A stretch of 64,000 bases of DNA from GAS188 sp963713805 (GTDB lineage Bacteria > Pseudomonadota > Alphaproteobacteria > Rhizobiales > Beijerinckiaceae), in NCBI GenBank assembly GCA_963713805.1, contig CAVQNF010000024.1, forward strand, positions 14,136 through 78,135. Direction: 5' to 3'. Below the pieces are notes generated by a model. That model was not told where the DNA came from. It did no database searches and was given only the letters and a program-made list of their open reading frames with translations. Positions 8,125 through 17,637 of the stretch are shown here, in pieces (position 1 is the stretch's first letter; each line of letters starts with the position of its first letter). The translations under genes and the position numbers were made by a program.

Positions 8125-9963
8125 TTACAACAACGGTCGCGTGACCTCGCCGAGCCAGCGTGTCGTGTCGCGATCGAGGAAGGGGGAGAGCGCCGCGCGC
8201 ACTCGTCCATGGTAGGCGTTGAGCCAAGCCGTCTCCGCGGGTGTCAGCAAGCCCGGGGCAACCAGGGAAAGGTCGATCGGCGCAAGCGACAAGGTCTCGA
8301 AGCCGAAGAATTCGCGGTCGGCCCCCTCGATATCGCGTTTCTCCACGAGGATCAGATTCTCGATGCGGATGCCGTATTCGCCGGCTTTGTAGTAGCCGGG
8401 CTCATTCGAGACGATCATGCCGGGCTCGAGCGGCACGTTGCCGAGCGCCGAGATGCGCTGGGGACCTTCATGCACGGAAAGATAGGAGCCGATGCCGTGG
8501 CCGGTTCCATGGTCGAAATCGAGCCCGATCTCCCAGAGCGGCCGACGCGCGAAGGCATCGATGCGCGCGCCCGACGTGCCCTTCGGAAAGACGGCCGTGG
8601 CGATGGCGATATGTCCCTTCAGCACGCGCGTGAAACGATCCTTCATTTCATCAGAGGGGGGGCCGACGGCGACGGTCCGTGTGATATCCGTCGTGCCGTC
8701 CTGATATTGGCCTCCTGAGTTGACGAGAAATATGCCGGGGGTGATCTTGCGGTTGGACGCGGTCGTCACGCGATAATGCGGGATCGCGGCATGGGGCCCT
8801 CCCCCCGCGATCGTGGGGAAGGAAAGCTGCTTCAGCAGGCCCGTCTCGAAACGGCATTCCTCGAGCTTCAGCGCCGCGTCGATTTCGGTGAGGTTGCCTT
8901 TCGGCGCCTCCCTGGCGAACCAGGCGAGGAAGCGCGTCACGGCGACGCCGTCCCGCAGGTGAGCCTGTCGCGAGCCTTCGATCTCGGTCGCATTCTTGAT
9001 GGCCTTCATCAACGCGATCGGATCGCGACCGACGTCGGGCGTGCCACCGGCTTCCTTGATGGCGAGCCGCAGGCTTTCGCCCGCGGTCGCGCCGTCGAGA
9101 CGAACGCGAGCCTTCGTGCCGCCGAGGCGACGAAGCTCCTCGTCGAAACGCGCCGGCTCCTCGACGTCGGAGAACTCGCTCAGCGCGGCACGTACCTCAT
9201 TGTCGAGCTTGCGCCCGTCCACGAAAAGGCTCGGGCGGCCCGTGGTCGGCAGGATCGCGTAGCCGATGACGAGGGGCGTATAGGCAGCATCGCCTCCGCG
9301 GATGTTGTAGAGCCAGCACAGCGCATGCGGATCGCTGATCACGAGGGCGTCGAGCTTCTCCTTGGCGAGCGCCGCCTGGACGCGCTTGATCTTTTCGGCC
9401 GAGCTTTCGCCGGCAAACTTCGCATCGTGGAGCAGCACGGCCCCGCTCGGCGGCTCGGGACGATCCGTCCAGATCGCGTCGATGGGATTTGCGGCGACCG
9501 GCAGGAGCCGAGCTCCGGCGCGCGCGAGCGCCTTGCCGAGACGCTCGACGGCATCTGGTGTGTGAAGCGCGGGATCGAAGCCGATCGCCGCGTCCTTTGG
9601 GGCATGCTCGGCGAGCCACTCGTCGACCGAGACGTCGACGGTCGAGACCGGGCTGAAGGCCGTCTCATCCACCTCGGCATGCACCTGCAAGGTGTAGCGC
9701 CCATCGACGAAAACCGCCGCGACCTGCGGCAGGACGACACATAGCCCCGCCGATCCCGTGAAGCCGGTGAGCCAGGCGAAGCGCTCCTCCGATGCCGGCA
9801 CATATTCGCTTTGATGCGCGTCGGCCTTCGGCACGAGAAAGCCGTCGAGCTTCGCCTCCTTTAGGGCGTGGCGCAGGGAGGAAAGCCGCCCCGGCCCTTT
9901 CGCGCGCTCGGAAGATTCCGCGAAGATCTGGAAGCGGCTGCGCGAGGGTTTCTCCTGCATCAT
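8125..9963 (-). CDS. pepP: Xaa-Pro aminopeptidase (M24B, large form)
   Basis: Metallopeptidase of 612 residues that removes the N-terminal residue from peptides with proline in second position. It has the three-part layout of the large eukaryote-like aminopeptidase P: two creatinase-type N-terminal domains, then the pita-bread catalytic domain. The metal ligands are recognisable in NSGGQYQDGTTDITRT (two Asp), DHGTGHGIGSYLSVHEGP (His), SNEPGYYK (Glu) and GIRIENLILV (Glu). Its first ATG at 9963 overlaps the stop codon of dgt (ATGA-type overlap), so the two genes form an operon with translational coupling. The pepP-dgt pair is common in Rhizobiales. Confidence 0.9.
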   Translation of the reverse strand: MMQEKPSRSRFQIFAESSERAKGPGRLSSLRHALKEAKLDGFLVPKADAHQSEYVPASEERFAWLTGFTGSAGLCVVLPQVAAVFVDGRYTLQVHAEVDETAFSPVSTVDVSVDEWLAEHAPKDAAIGFDPALHTPDAVERLGKALARAGARLLPVAANPIDAIWTDRPEPPSGAVLLHDAKFAGESSAEKIKRVQAALAKEKLDALVISDPHALCWLYNIRGGDAAYTPLVIGYAILPTTGRPSLFVDGRKLDNEVRAALSEFSDVEEPARFDEELRRLGGTKARVRLDGATAGESLRLAIKEAGGTPDVGRDPIALMKAIKNATEIEGSRQAHLRDGVAVTRFLAWFAREAPKGNLTEIDAALKLEECRFETGLLKQLSFPTIAGGGPHAAIPHYRVTTASNRKITPGIFLVNSGGQYQDGTTDITRTVAVGPPSDEMKDRFTRVLKGHIAIATAVFPKGTSGARIDAFARRPLWEIGLDFDHGTGHGIGSYLSVHEGPQRISALGNVPLEPGMIVSNEPGYYKAGEYGIRIENLILVEKRDIEGADREFFGFETLSLAPIDLSLVAPGLLTPAETAWLNAYHGRVRAALSPFLDRDTTRWLGEVTRPLL

Positions 9964-11208
9964 CCCATCCCATCTGGCGTTGTTTCGTGTCCCTTCAGCC
10001 GCGCATGTTCCGCGGCCGCGTAGCGATCCGTCATGCCCGCTATATAGTCGGCGATGCGCCGAGCGCGACGGGCTTCATCCGCCTTTTCGAGCCCCTCCCC
10101 CCATTCGGCCGGCATGAGCTCGGGGTGCTCGAAGAAATGCGAGAACAGGTCGCGCAATATGCCGTCCGCCTCGGCGCGCATCCGCATCACCTTTTCGTCT
10201 CGATAGACGTGCTGGAACAAGAGGCGCTTGATGTCGCGATCGGCGGCCTCGAACGAAGGCGAGAATCCGGCGATGGACGACGTGGCGGCTCGAATCTCGT
10301 CGGCGGAGCTCGGCGACAACGCCGCAAGGCGCGAGCGGCTCTCGGCGATCACGTCCTCGACGAAACGCGTGATCACGCGCCGAACGAGTTCGTTCACGAG
10401 GCGGGGCGGCGCGAGCTCCGGCGTCTCATCCTCGATGGCGTCGAGAAGCTGGCCGAGAAACCCGACCTCGCGGAGATTTTGGGCGTCGAGCAGCCCCGAA
10501 CGCGTGCCATCGTCGATATCATGGGCATCGTAGGCGATGTCATCCGCGATCGCGGCGACTTGGGCTTCGCCGCTGGCGAAATGCTTGAGCTCGAGGGGGT
10601 GGCGCTCGTCATATTCGAGAATCGCGAGCGGCACGCCTCGCTCGCGATAGCGGCCCATCGGCTTCCCCCGGGAATCGAGCATGGGGCCATTGTGCTTGAC
10701 GAGGCCTTCGAGCGTTTCCCAGGTGAGGTTGAGACCGTCGAAACGCGCGTACCGCCGTTCGAGCCGGGTCACGATCCGCAAGCGCCTGGGCGTTGTGGTC
10801 GAAACCGCCGTAGGCGCGCATGCATTCATCGAGCGCATCCTCTCCCGTATGGCCGAAGGGCGTGTGGCCGAGGTCATGCGCCAAGGCGAGCGCCTCGGCG
10901 AGATCCTCGTCGAGACCCAATGCTCTCGCGAGCGAGCGGGCGATCTGCGCGACCTCGATCGTATGGGTGAGACGCGAGCGAAAATGATCGCCTTCATGGT
11001 AGAGAAAGACCTGGGTCTTGTGCGCGAGGCGCCGAAACGCCGTCGAGTGGATGATTCGGTCCCGATCGCGTTGGAATTCCGAGCGCGTCGAGGAGGAGGG
11101 TTCGGCGATCAGGCGCCCGCGCGATGCGGCGGGATCGACGGCATATGCCGCGCGCCAGCGCTCGCCGACGCGTATGCCTTTTCCATCTCGCGTTGAATCA
11201 TTCATCAT
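9960..11208 (-). CDS. dgt: dGTP triphosphohydrolase, type 2 (frameshifted)
   Basis: HD-domain enzyme that splits dNTPs into nucleoside and triphosphate, helping to control nucleotide pools. The N-terminal part (11208 to about 10780) reads SRGRLIAEPSSSTRSEFQRDRDRIIHSTAFRRLAHKTQVF, then the HD signature RLTHTIEVAQIAR...ALAHDLGHTPFGH and GGFDHNAQAL. The rest continues in another frame as RIVTRLERRYARFDGLNLTWETLEG to the end. Dropping one base in CGCTTGCGG near 10780 joins the two parts without loss, so this is a single one-base insertion in an otherwise well-conserved gene. It precedes pepP with overlapping stop and start and is divergent from the HesB-type gene, the usual arrangement. Confidence 0.88.
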
Positions 11209-11270
11209 GGCGACTTACGTTATGGAGGTGGCGCGAGGCAATCGCGGCCCACAAGTCGAGAAGGTTATGC

Positions 11271-11622
11271 ATGATTGACGCATCCGTTGCCCAGGACGTT
11301 CCCTTGACCTTGAGCGAGCGCGCGGCCCGGCGCATCTGCGAGATCATGCGCAAGGAGGCCGAAGGTTCCCTCTTGCGCATCTCGGTGAGCGGCGGGGGAT
11401 GCTCCGGATTTCAATACGCATTCGACGTGGTGCAGGATGCCGCGCCCGATGACCTCGTGATCGAGCGCGACGGGGCGCGCGTCGCGATCGACGAGGTGTC
11501 GCTTCCCTTTTTGCAAGGGTCGACGGCTCGATTTCGTCGACGACCTGATCGGGCAATCTTTTCGTTTTGAGAACCCGAACGCCACCTCTTCCTGTGGCTG
11601 CGGCACCTCATTCTCGGTCTGA
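11271..11622 (+). CDS. erpA: Iron-sulfur cluster insertion protein, HesB/ErpA type (frameshifted)
   Basis: A-type carrier that delivers Fe-S clusters to apo-enzymes. The three cluster cysteines are present: GGGCSGFQYAFD around residue 43 and SSCGCGTSF at the C-terminus. The C-terminal part is only reached after removing one G in TCGACGGCTCGAT near 11525: then the frame reads FVDDLIGQSFRFENPNATSSCGCGTSFSV and stops at 11622. As given, the frame would run to 11570 and lose both distal cysteines. GAGAAGG upstream of the ATG at 11271 is a good ribosome site. Divergent from dgt. The family is recognised with confidence; whether it is ErpA or another A-type carrier is less sure. Confidence 0.87.
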
Positions 11623-11805
11623 GAGCTCGCTCAAATTCTACCGAATTGATTTTTCCCTCGAAATTCTCCTCTCGGGTATAAAGCCGCGCCGGCCTCGATT
11701 CGAGAACCGTCAATTCGAGGCACGGACAAGATTTGGTCGCAAGCCTTTTCTACAGCCTGGATCATCGGCGCGAGCGCCGTAGCATCTCAAGCGCGGGAGC
11801 CGAAG

Positions 11806-13627
11806 ATGAAGCGTTCACATCTGGTTTTGCTGCTCGGACTGATCGCCTGCGCCCCCGCGCCGGGATTTGATGCACGAGGCGACAACACGCCAAAATGGTC
11901 GGCCGGCTGGATTTCTCCAGCCATCGCGGCCGAGGACATATCCTTCGACAATGTCACCGCGACCCTAGGGGGAGCGACGGTCACGATCCCCCACATCGCG
12001 ATCAACGGTTCATCGCTCTCGAAAAGCGATTTGCAGAAGCTTTTCGACGGCCCCTGGAGCCTGTCTTCGGTCGACACCTTGTCGAAATTCGATGCGACCT
12101 CCGTCGTCATTCCCGAAATTCATGTCGACATGACCGCGCAAGTCGCGGGCAATGACACGCCTCTCGCTCAGAGCGTCGCCTATCGTGACCTTCGCCTCGA
12201 CGACATCAAGGCGGGCAAGGCAGCGCGCGCCAGCGTTGCGGGCATGACGGCCGAGGTCAAAGGCCCGGTTTCGTTGGGCTATTCGGTCGGGCAAGTTCTC
12301 GCCACCGACTACGATTTCACAGGCTTGCTCCGGATCGTCTATGCGGCGGCGCAGCCGGGCGAAGCGCCCAAGCAACTGTCGGGTCCAAGCACGCTCGAGA
12401 ACCTGCATTTCAATGGACCCGACGGGGTGGAGGTCAACATCGGCCATGCGGCCGTGGGAGCGATGAAGGCTCGCCCGCTGGTCACACCGCTTGCGGATTT
12501 CCTGCCGGCGCTCACGCAAGCAAGCGCGACGGATAAAACCCTTTCGCCGGCTCAAACCGCCAAGATGGTCACTTTGCTCGCGGATTTCTATGATGCCTTC
12601 GGGATCGACGGCATGACGATGTCCGACATTTCGATAAAAGTTCCGGACCCGTCGTTTCAAAACGCCTCGATCAAGACGTTCAAGATCGGATCGATCGCGA
12701 ATTCACGCTTCGGCGAATTTGGCATCGAAGGCCTGGAGGTCAATGCGGCGGGCGGACATGTGAAGCTCGGCCGCGGCGCGCTCCTCGGCATGGACGTGAA
12801 GCCGTTTCTTTCGGCCCTCTCCGCGAGCGCCAAGAGCGGCGAATTGAGCAACGACGCCATGAAGAAGCCTCGATTGGCGTCAGATCATGCCGCGCCTCGA
12901 TGCCATCGTGGTGAACAACCTCGATGTCGACATGCCTCAGGGCCCGTCGGCGCAAAGCTTCACGCTCGCGGATTATGAAATCAAGCTCGGCAATTATGTC
13001 GGGGCGATCCCGACGAGCCTGCATTCGAGGCTCGATGATCTTGCAGCCGACACCAGCTTTCTCAAGGCCCAAGGGTCGGAGCTTCAACAGCTCGGCTACA
13101 AGATCCTCGACCTTTCCACCGCGACCGACGTCGTCTGGAACGAGAACAGCAAATCCATCAGCGTCAACGAGATCAGCGCCAAGGGCGCGAACATGGGCTC
13201 GGTGCTGCTGAAGGCCACGCTCGGCAATGTCCCGCGCGAGCTCTTTGCCGGTTCGTTGGCGCAGATGCAGGTCGCGGGCCTCGGCGTCACGCTCGGCGAG
13301 GCGAGCTTGAGGGTCGAAAACACCGGCCTTCTCGACAAGATCGTCGCGCGCATGGCGGCGATCCAAAAGACGACGCCCGACAAGCTGCGCGCGCAATGGG
13401 GCACTCAGGCCGCGCTCGGCATTCCGCAGATGCTCGGCGGCTCCGACAGCGCGAAGGCGCTAGGGAACGCGGTCGCGAGCTTCATCGCGAAGCCCAAGTC
13501 CCTCTCGATTTCGGTGAAGGCAAAAGACGTGACCGGCCTCGGGATCACCGATCTCATGGCGGGCGGCGGCGTGAGCCCCGCCGCGATCCTCAACAAGCTC
13601 GACGTGACGGCGAGCGCCAACCAATAG
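11806..13627 (+). CDS. Exported protein of unknown function, about 606 residues (frameshifted)
   Basis: I do not recognise a named domain. The protein has a signal peptide (MKRSHLVLLLGLIACAPAPG), then a long soluble region made of repeated beta-type segments. Phrases such as ISFDNVTATLGGATVTIPHIAI, LENLHFNGPDGVEVNIGHAAVGAMKARPL and FGIEGLEVNAAGGHVKLGRGALLGMDVKP suggest repeated units seen also in AsmA- or DUF945-like periplasmic proteins, but this is only an impression. The first part is in one frame to about 12868. The rest (RQIMPRLDAIVVNNLDVDMPQG...) is one base out of phase; removing a C in AAGCCTCGATTGG gives KKLDWRQIMPRLDA, a natural join. A single-gene unit between erpA and speE, convergent with speE. 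Confidence 0.7.
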
Positions 13628-13698
13628 GGCGCCTCTGGAGCGGGAGAGCCTTCGTTCAAGCAGCGTTCGGCACGCGGCGGGAAGGCGTTCGCGCTTAT

Positions 13699-14583
13699 TT
13701 ATGTTCTCCCGAGGGCCTTCTCGACGAGGTCCCGGATGAAGCGCGGCAGCGCGAAGGCCGCCTTGTGCACCTCGGGCGTGTAGTAGCGCGTCTCGAGCTT
13801 CGCCGCCTTGAAGCGCTGCTCCAGCGTCGGCAGCGAAACGGCGCGCAGTGTCTTGTCGTCCGTCGCAAACCCCATGGTCATATGGCCGCCGACATAGGTC
13901 GGGATGGCCGCGACATAGGCATAAGGATCGGCGAACAAGCTGCGCCACAAGCCGATCGTTCCGAGGAGCTCGTCGGGCTGGAAGAACGGCACTCCGTTTT
14001 GCGTCACCATCACGCCGCCCGGCTTCAGGCAGCGCTTCGCGCCCTCGTAGAATTCGCGTGAGAACAGCACGGCGCCCGGCCCTTGGGGATCCGTCGAATC
14101 GACGATGACGACATCGAACCGGCCGTGATTTTTCCGGTCGGCCACATAGTGCATGCCGTCGGCGATGACGCTCTCGACCCGCCCGTCCTCGAAGAACGGC
14201 CGGTTCCACTCGAGAAAATACGCCTTGGAGAAATCGAGCACGGCCTTGTCGATCTCGACCTGCACGCAACGCTTCACCGCCTTGTGCTTCAGGACTTCCT
14301 CGGCGATCAGGCAATCGCCTCCCCCGATGATCAGCACGTCCTCGCTCTCGCCATGGGCGAGGATCGGCACATGGCTCATCATCTCCGAATAGATGAACTC
14401 GTCGGCGGTGGTCACCTGCGTTGCGCCGTCGAGCATGAGCATGCGTCCGAAGCGCTTGTTCTCGAACAGGATCAGGCTCTGCAAATCCCCCTGCCCCTGG
14501 AACACGATCTTCTCCGCCGCGAAGCCCAGGCGAAAGCCGAGCTCGTCGAACAAGGTTTCCTGGATGTAGCGCTCATCGTTCAT
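13699..14583 (-). CDS. speE: Polyamine aminopropyltransferase (spermidine synthase)
   Basis: Transfers an aminopropyl group from decarboxylated S-adenosylmethionine to putrescine, giving spermidine. The 294-residue protein has the N-terminal beta-strand domain (QSLILFENKRFGRMLMLDG) and the Rossmann-like domain with the binding loop DVLIIGGGDCLIAEEVLKH near residue 83 and the catalytic region VIVDSTDPQGPG. The canonical loop usually reads GGGDGG; here it is GGGDCL. It lies 242 bp downstream of speD on the same strand with a hairpin in between, so the two genes may be partly uncoupled. Together they make spermidine from putrescine and SAM. Confidence 0.92.
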   Translation of the reverse strand: MNDERYIQETLFDELGFRLGFAAEKIVFQGQGDLQSLILFENKRFGRMLMLDGATQVTTADEFIYSEMMSHVPILAHGESEDVLIIGGGDCLIAEEVLKHKAVKRCVQVEIDKAVLDFSKAYFLEWNRPFFEDGRVESVIADGMHYVADRKNHGRFDVVIVDSTDPQGPGAVLFSREFYEGAKRCLKPGGVMVTQNGVPFFQPDELLGTIGLWRSLFADPYAYVAAIPTYVGGHMTMGFATDDKTLRAVSLPTLEQRFKAAKLETRYYTPEVHKAAFALPRFIRDLVEKALGRT

Positions 14584-14758
14584 GAAGGTCAGCCCGTGGG
14601 TGGATGCCCGGCCTCACTAGCAGGGGGGTCGATCCGGCGCGACAGGATTATTCGGGAGCGGCCCGGGATCGCACGACCGTGAGCGTGGCGCGCCGGGCAT
14701 CGCTCATTTCGAAGGGGTCATGCGGCCAAAGAGGCCCCGAGGTGCACCCGACAACGAA

Positions 14759-14784
14759 CGAGGCGCGGGATGAACCGCGCCTCG
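14759..14784 (-). terminator. Hairpin downstream of speD
   Basis: A perfect 10-bp inverted repeat, CGAGGCGCGG / CCGCGCCTCG with a GATGAA loop, lies about 40 bp after the speD stop and before speE. On the minus strand it is followed by TTCGTTGT rather than a clean U-run, so it would be a weak or partial terminator that could reduce transcription into speE, or protect the speD message end. Confidence 0.5.
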
Positions 14785-14825
14785 ATCTCCTCGCCTGCAG
14801 CCCGGACGCCCCGTGGGCCAGGCGT

Positions 14826-15305
14826 TCAAATGCCCTTGCCGCGCAAGAGCGTCTCGACCTCGACGCGTCTTGCCGAGAAGGCCTTCTTGAGCACAGGCAC
14901 GCATTTCTCGGGCGACGTATCGCCGCACATGAACACGTCGAGGGCCGCGTAGCCGCATTCGGGCCAACTGTGGACGGAGATATGGCTTTCCGCCAAAACG
15001 GCGACGCCCGACACTCCACCATTCGGCTCGAAATGGTGCAAATGGATGTGGAGAAGCGTCGCACCGGCTGCCTTGACGCAGGCGCGCAGCGCCCTGTCGA
15101 TACGGCCGATGTCGGCGAGATGCTTCGCCTCGTACAGCTCGATGATCAGATGCGTCCCGGCGCAACGCACGCCGTTCTTCACCACGAGGTGGTCCTTGCG
15201 GTCGTCGTCCGAGACGAACAAACCGATATAGGAAGTATCTTCCTTTCGGGTGGTGCTTGGAAGCTCCAAGTCCATCCCCGATTGGAAGAGGGCGTCTCGA
15301 TCCAT
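14826..15305 (-). CDS. speD: S-adenosylmethionine decarboxylase proenzyme
   Basis: Self-cleaving pyruvoyl enzyme that makes decarboxylated SAM, the aminopropyl donor for SpeE. The autocleavage site is visible as LAESHISVHSWPECGYAALDVFMCG, with the pyruvoyl-forming serine at about residue 107 in AES-HIS. The 159-residue form has an N-terminal extension of about 40 residues compared with the shortest bacterial SpeD proteins. The ATG at 15305 was chosen since GGGGAGGG stands 5 bp upstream; a TTG at 15320 is the only in-frame alternative. Upstream lies a good promoter overlapped by a palindrome (15394-15438). It is the first gene of a speD-speE pair. Confidence 0.92.
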   Translation of the reverse strand: MDRDALFQSGMDLELPSTTRKEDTSYIGLFVSDDDRKDHLVVKNGVRCAGTHLIIELYEAKHLADIGRIDRALRACVKAAGATLLHIHLHHFEPNGGVSGVAVLAESHISVHSWPECGYAALDVFMCGDTSPEKCVPVLKKAFSARRVEVETLLRGKGI

Positions 15306-15393
15306 GGGAACCCTCCCCAACCAGCAGATGCAGACCCGGCAAGCCGGAGCGAAGTCATCTACAAAGCGCCCCGTGAATCCAAGCTTTTGGCGA

Positions 15394-15438
15394 CGCGCTT
15401 CGAAGCGCGCATATGGGTCCCGAATCGGTTAGGGTCAA
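15394..15438 (-). promoter_or_regulatory. speD promoter with palindrome at the predicted start site
   Basis: On the minus strand TTGACC (15438-15433) is followed after 17 bp by CATATG (15415-15410), a fair sigma-70 match. Directly after it comes a perfect 16-bp palindrome CGCGCTTCGAAGCGCG (15394-15409), centred where transcription would begin, about 95 bp upstream of speD. A palindrome across the start point is the usual place for a repressor operator, so polyamine-responsive repression is possible; this is inference. The rest of the 441-bp gap (15306-15746) holds no gene I can support. Confidence 0.5.
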
Positions 15439-15622
15439 GTAAAAAATTCTCGACCGCCCAGGAAAAATTCACCCCCCTTCCGGCGGGCACATCGCCACCA
15501 CGCGCATCGGAGTTCGCAAAGCCGCCCGCAGCGATGGGCGCAAACCTTAAGGCGGGGCTCTGGGCACCTGGCGCAAGAAGCTTCGGATGTTGGCGACGCC
15601 CGGGTGTAGATCGCGCTCGGGG

Positions 15623-15655
15623 GTCGGTAGCTCTCGGGCGTCGGTAGCTCTCGGG
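15623..15655. repeat. 17-bp tandem duplication
   Basis: GTCGGTAGCTCTCGGGC at 15623-15639 is repeated directly as GTCGGTAGCTCTCGGG at 15640-15655, in the gap between speD and the GST gene. No function is apparent. Confidence 0.75.
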
Positions 15656-15746
15656 TTGCCGCTTATGAGTGCCCGTCCTATAGGGGTCGCGTGCCGGCCC
15701 TGACCCCATGTCTCGCCTCGAGCCCGGCTCGCTCCTGACATCACGA

Positions 15747-16439
15747 ATGGCAACGCTGCATCATCATCCCATTTGTCCGCATTCGCGCTTCATCCGGCTC
15801 GTGCTCGGTGAGATCGGGCTCGAGGCGGAGCTCAAGGAGGAGCGCGTCTGGGAAAGGCGGCGCGAATTCCTCACGCTCAATCCGGCCGGCACGACGCCGG
15901 TCCTTTCGGAAGAATCGATCGCGGCCGTGCCTGGCGCTTCCGTGATCGCCGAATATCTCGACGAAACGCGCGGCCTTGCGCTCGCGGAGCGGCGCCTCCT
16001 GCCGGGAGATCCGGCAAGCCGCGTCGAGGTGCGTCGGCTCATGGGCTGGTTCCTCGACAAATTCGACGCCGAAGTGTCGTCCTTCCTCGTGACCGAGAAG
16101 GTCTACAAACGTTTCATGTCGGGCGCGGAAGGCGGGGGCGCCCCGGACATGGTGGCGATCCGGGCGGCGCGCGCCAATCTGCGCTATCATCTCAAATATA
16201 TCGGCTGGCTTCTCGCCGAGCGGAATTGGCTCGCGGGCCCGCGCATGACATATGCGGATCTCGCCGCGGCGGCGCAGTTGTCGAGCGTGGATTTTCTCGG
16301 AGACGTGCCATGGGACGAGGATGAGACGGCGCGCACATGGTATTCGCGCGTGAAATCCCGGCCGAGCTTTCGTCCGCTCCTGGCCGACCGCATCGCCGGC
16401 GTGACGCCGCCCGAGCACTACGCCGATCTCGACTTCTGA
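15747..16439 (+). CDS. Glutathione S-transferase family protein
   Basis: A thioredoxin-fold N-terminal domain (ATLHHHPICPHSRFIRLVLGEIG, with a CPHS motif at about residues 9-12) followed by LNPAGTTPVLSEE, the conserved cis-proline region, and an all-helical C-terminal GST domain (GPRMTYADLAAAAQLSSVDFLGD). 230 residues. The reaction cannot be named; GST proteins beside queG are common in Rhizobiales and typically uncharacterised. The start at 15747 (MATLHHH) was preferred over an ATG 39 bp upstream because it matches the usual GST N-terminus; no clear ribosome site separates the two. Followed 34 bp later by queG and probably co-transcribed with it. Confidence 0.82.
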   Translation: MATLHHHPICPHSRFIRLVLGEIGLEAELKEERVWERRREFLTLNPAGTTPVLSEESIAAVPGASVIAEYLDETRGLALAERRLLPGDPASRVEVRRLMGWFLDKFDAEVSSFLVTEKVYKRFMSGAEGGGAPDMVAIRAARANLRYHLKYIGWLLAERNWLAGPRMTYADLAAAAQLSSVDFLGDVPWDEDETARTWYSRVKSRPSFRPLLADRIAGVTPPEHYADLDF

Positions 16440-16473
16440 GCGGCGCCTTCATCCCTGTTGCGGGGAGAAGACG

Positions 16474-17637
16474 GTGAGCGAGGCCGCGGTGCTTCGCGCC
16501 GAGCTCGCCTCGCGGGCGAGCAAGCTCGGCTTTTCCGCTTTCGGCGTGACCTCTCCCGCCGCCGTTCCCAAGCTCGGCCAGCGCCTGCGCGCCTTCATCG
16601 CGGCCGGCGAGCACGGGAGCATGACGTGGATGGCGCGAGAGACCGACCGGCGCGCCTCCCCCCAAGTGCTTTGGGAAGATGTGCGCAGCATCATCATGCT
16701 CGGCCTCGACACGCCTCCCGGATCGGATCCCCTGGCGTCGCTCGCCAAGCGCGACGCTGGCCTCATCGCCACCTATGCGCGTCGTCGCGATTATCACGAC
16801 GTGATCAAGGGGCGGCTGAAGGAGCTCGCGCAAGCGCTCCTGTCGCTCGCGGGCGGCGAGGTGAAGGTGTTCGTCGACACCGCCCCCGTGATGGAGAAGC
16901 CGCTCGCCGCCGCCGCCGGACTCGGCTGGCAGGGCAAGCACAGCGTGCTCCTTTCGCGCGAGCTCGGTTCCTGGCTTCTGCTCGGCGCGATCTTCACGAC
17001 GGTGGAGCTCCCGCTCGATCGCGAGGGCGCCGATCATTGCGGCTCGTGCCGTCGCTGTCTCGACATCTGCCCGACGAAAGCCTTCCCTGCCCCCTATCGC
17101 CTCGATGCCCGCCGTTGCATCGCCTATCTCACCATCGAGCACAAAGGCACGATCCCGCACGAATTCCGCGAGGCGATCGGCAATCGCGTTTTCGGCTGCG
17201 ACGATTGCCTCGCCGTCTGCCCCTGGAACAAATACGCGAAAGCGAGCCACGACATGCGCATGGCCGAGCGCGGCGAGCTCGTCGATCCGCCCTTGCGCGA
17301 TCTCGCCCGCCTCGACGACGCTGCCTTCCGCAAGCTCTTCGCCGGCACGCCGGTGAAACGCACGGGACGCGACCGCTTCGTCCGCAATGTGCTCATCGCC
17401 ATCGGCAATTCGGGCGACCCCACGCTCGCGGCCGAGGCCGAGAGGCTGATCGGCGACCCCTCCCCGCTGGTGCGCGCCATGGCCGTCTGGGCCGCCTCCC
17501 GCCTCCTGCCGAAGAAACGCTTCGCCGCGCTCGCCAAGCGCCGCCGAGGCGAAGAACACGACGCGCAGGTGCTCGCGGAACTCGATTGCATCGAAGCGCA
17601 CGCCTCCGCACCAAGCGAAAGCCAAGTCAGCGCATGA
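16474..17637 (+). CDS. queG: Epoxyqueuosine reductase
   Basis: Catalyses the last step of queuosine synthesis on tRNA, reducing epoxyqueuosine to queuosine with a cobalamin cofactor and two [4Fe-4S] clusters. The cluster ligands are clear: CGSCRRCLDICP at about residue 190 and CDDCLAVCPWNK at about 247. The N-terminal cobalamin-binding half starts KLGFSAFGVTSP and a HEAT-like C-terminal end is present (NVLIAIGNSGDPTLAAEAERLIGDPSPLVRAMAVWAASRL). 387 residues. It starts with GTG at 16474. Its stop overlaps the ATG of the next gene (ATGA), so the GST-queG-epimerase genes form a tight operon. Confidence 0.93.
   Translation: MSEAAVLRAELASRASKLGFSAFGVTSPAAVPKLGQRLRAFIAAGEHGSMTWMARETDRRASPQVLWEDVRSIIMLGLDTPPGSDPLASLAKRDAGLIATYARRRDYHDVIKGRLKELAQALLSLAGGEVKVFVDTAPVMEKPLAAAAGLGWQGKHSVLLSRELGSWLLLGAIFTTVELPLDREGADHCGSCRRCLDICPTKAFPAPYRLDARRCIAYLTIEHKGTIPHEFREAIGNRVFGCDDCLAVCPWNKYAKASHDMRMAERGELVDPPLRDLARLDDAAFRKLFAGTPVKRTGRDRFVRNVLIAIGNSGDPTLAAEAERLIGDPSPLVRAMAVWAASRLLPKKRFAALAKRRRGEEHDAQVLAELDCIEAHASAPSESQVSA

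Noticed and set aside
16192..17625. Long minus-strand frame opposite queG (477 codons)
   Set aside because: QueG cysteine clusters and cobalamin domain are unambiguous on the plus strand; the opposite frame has no recognisable content.
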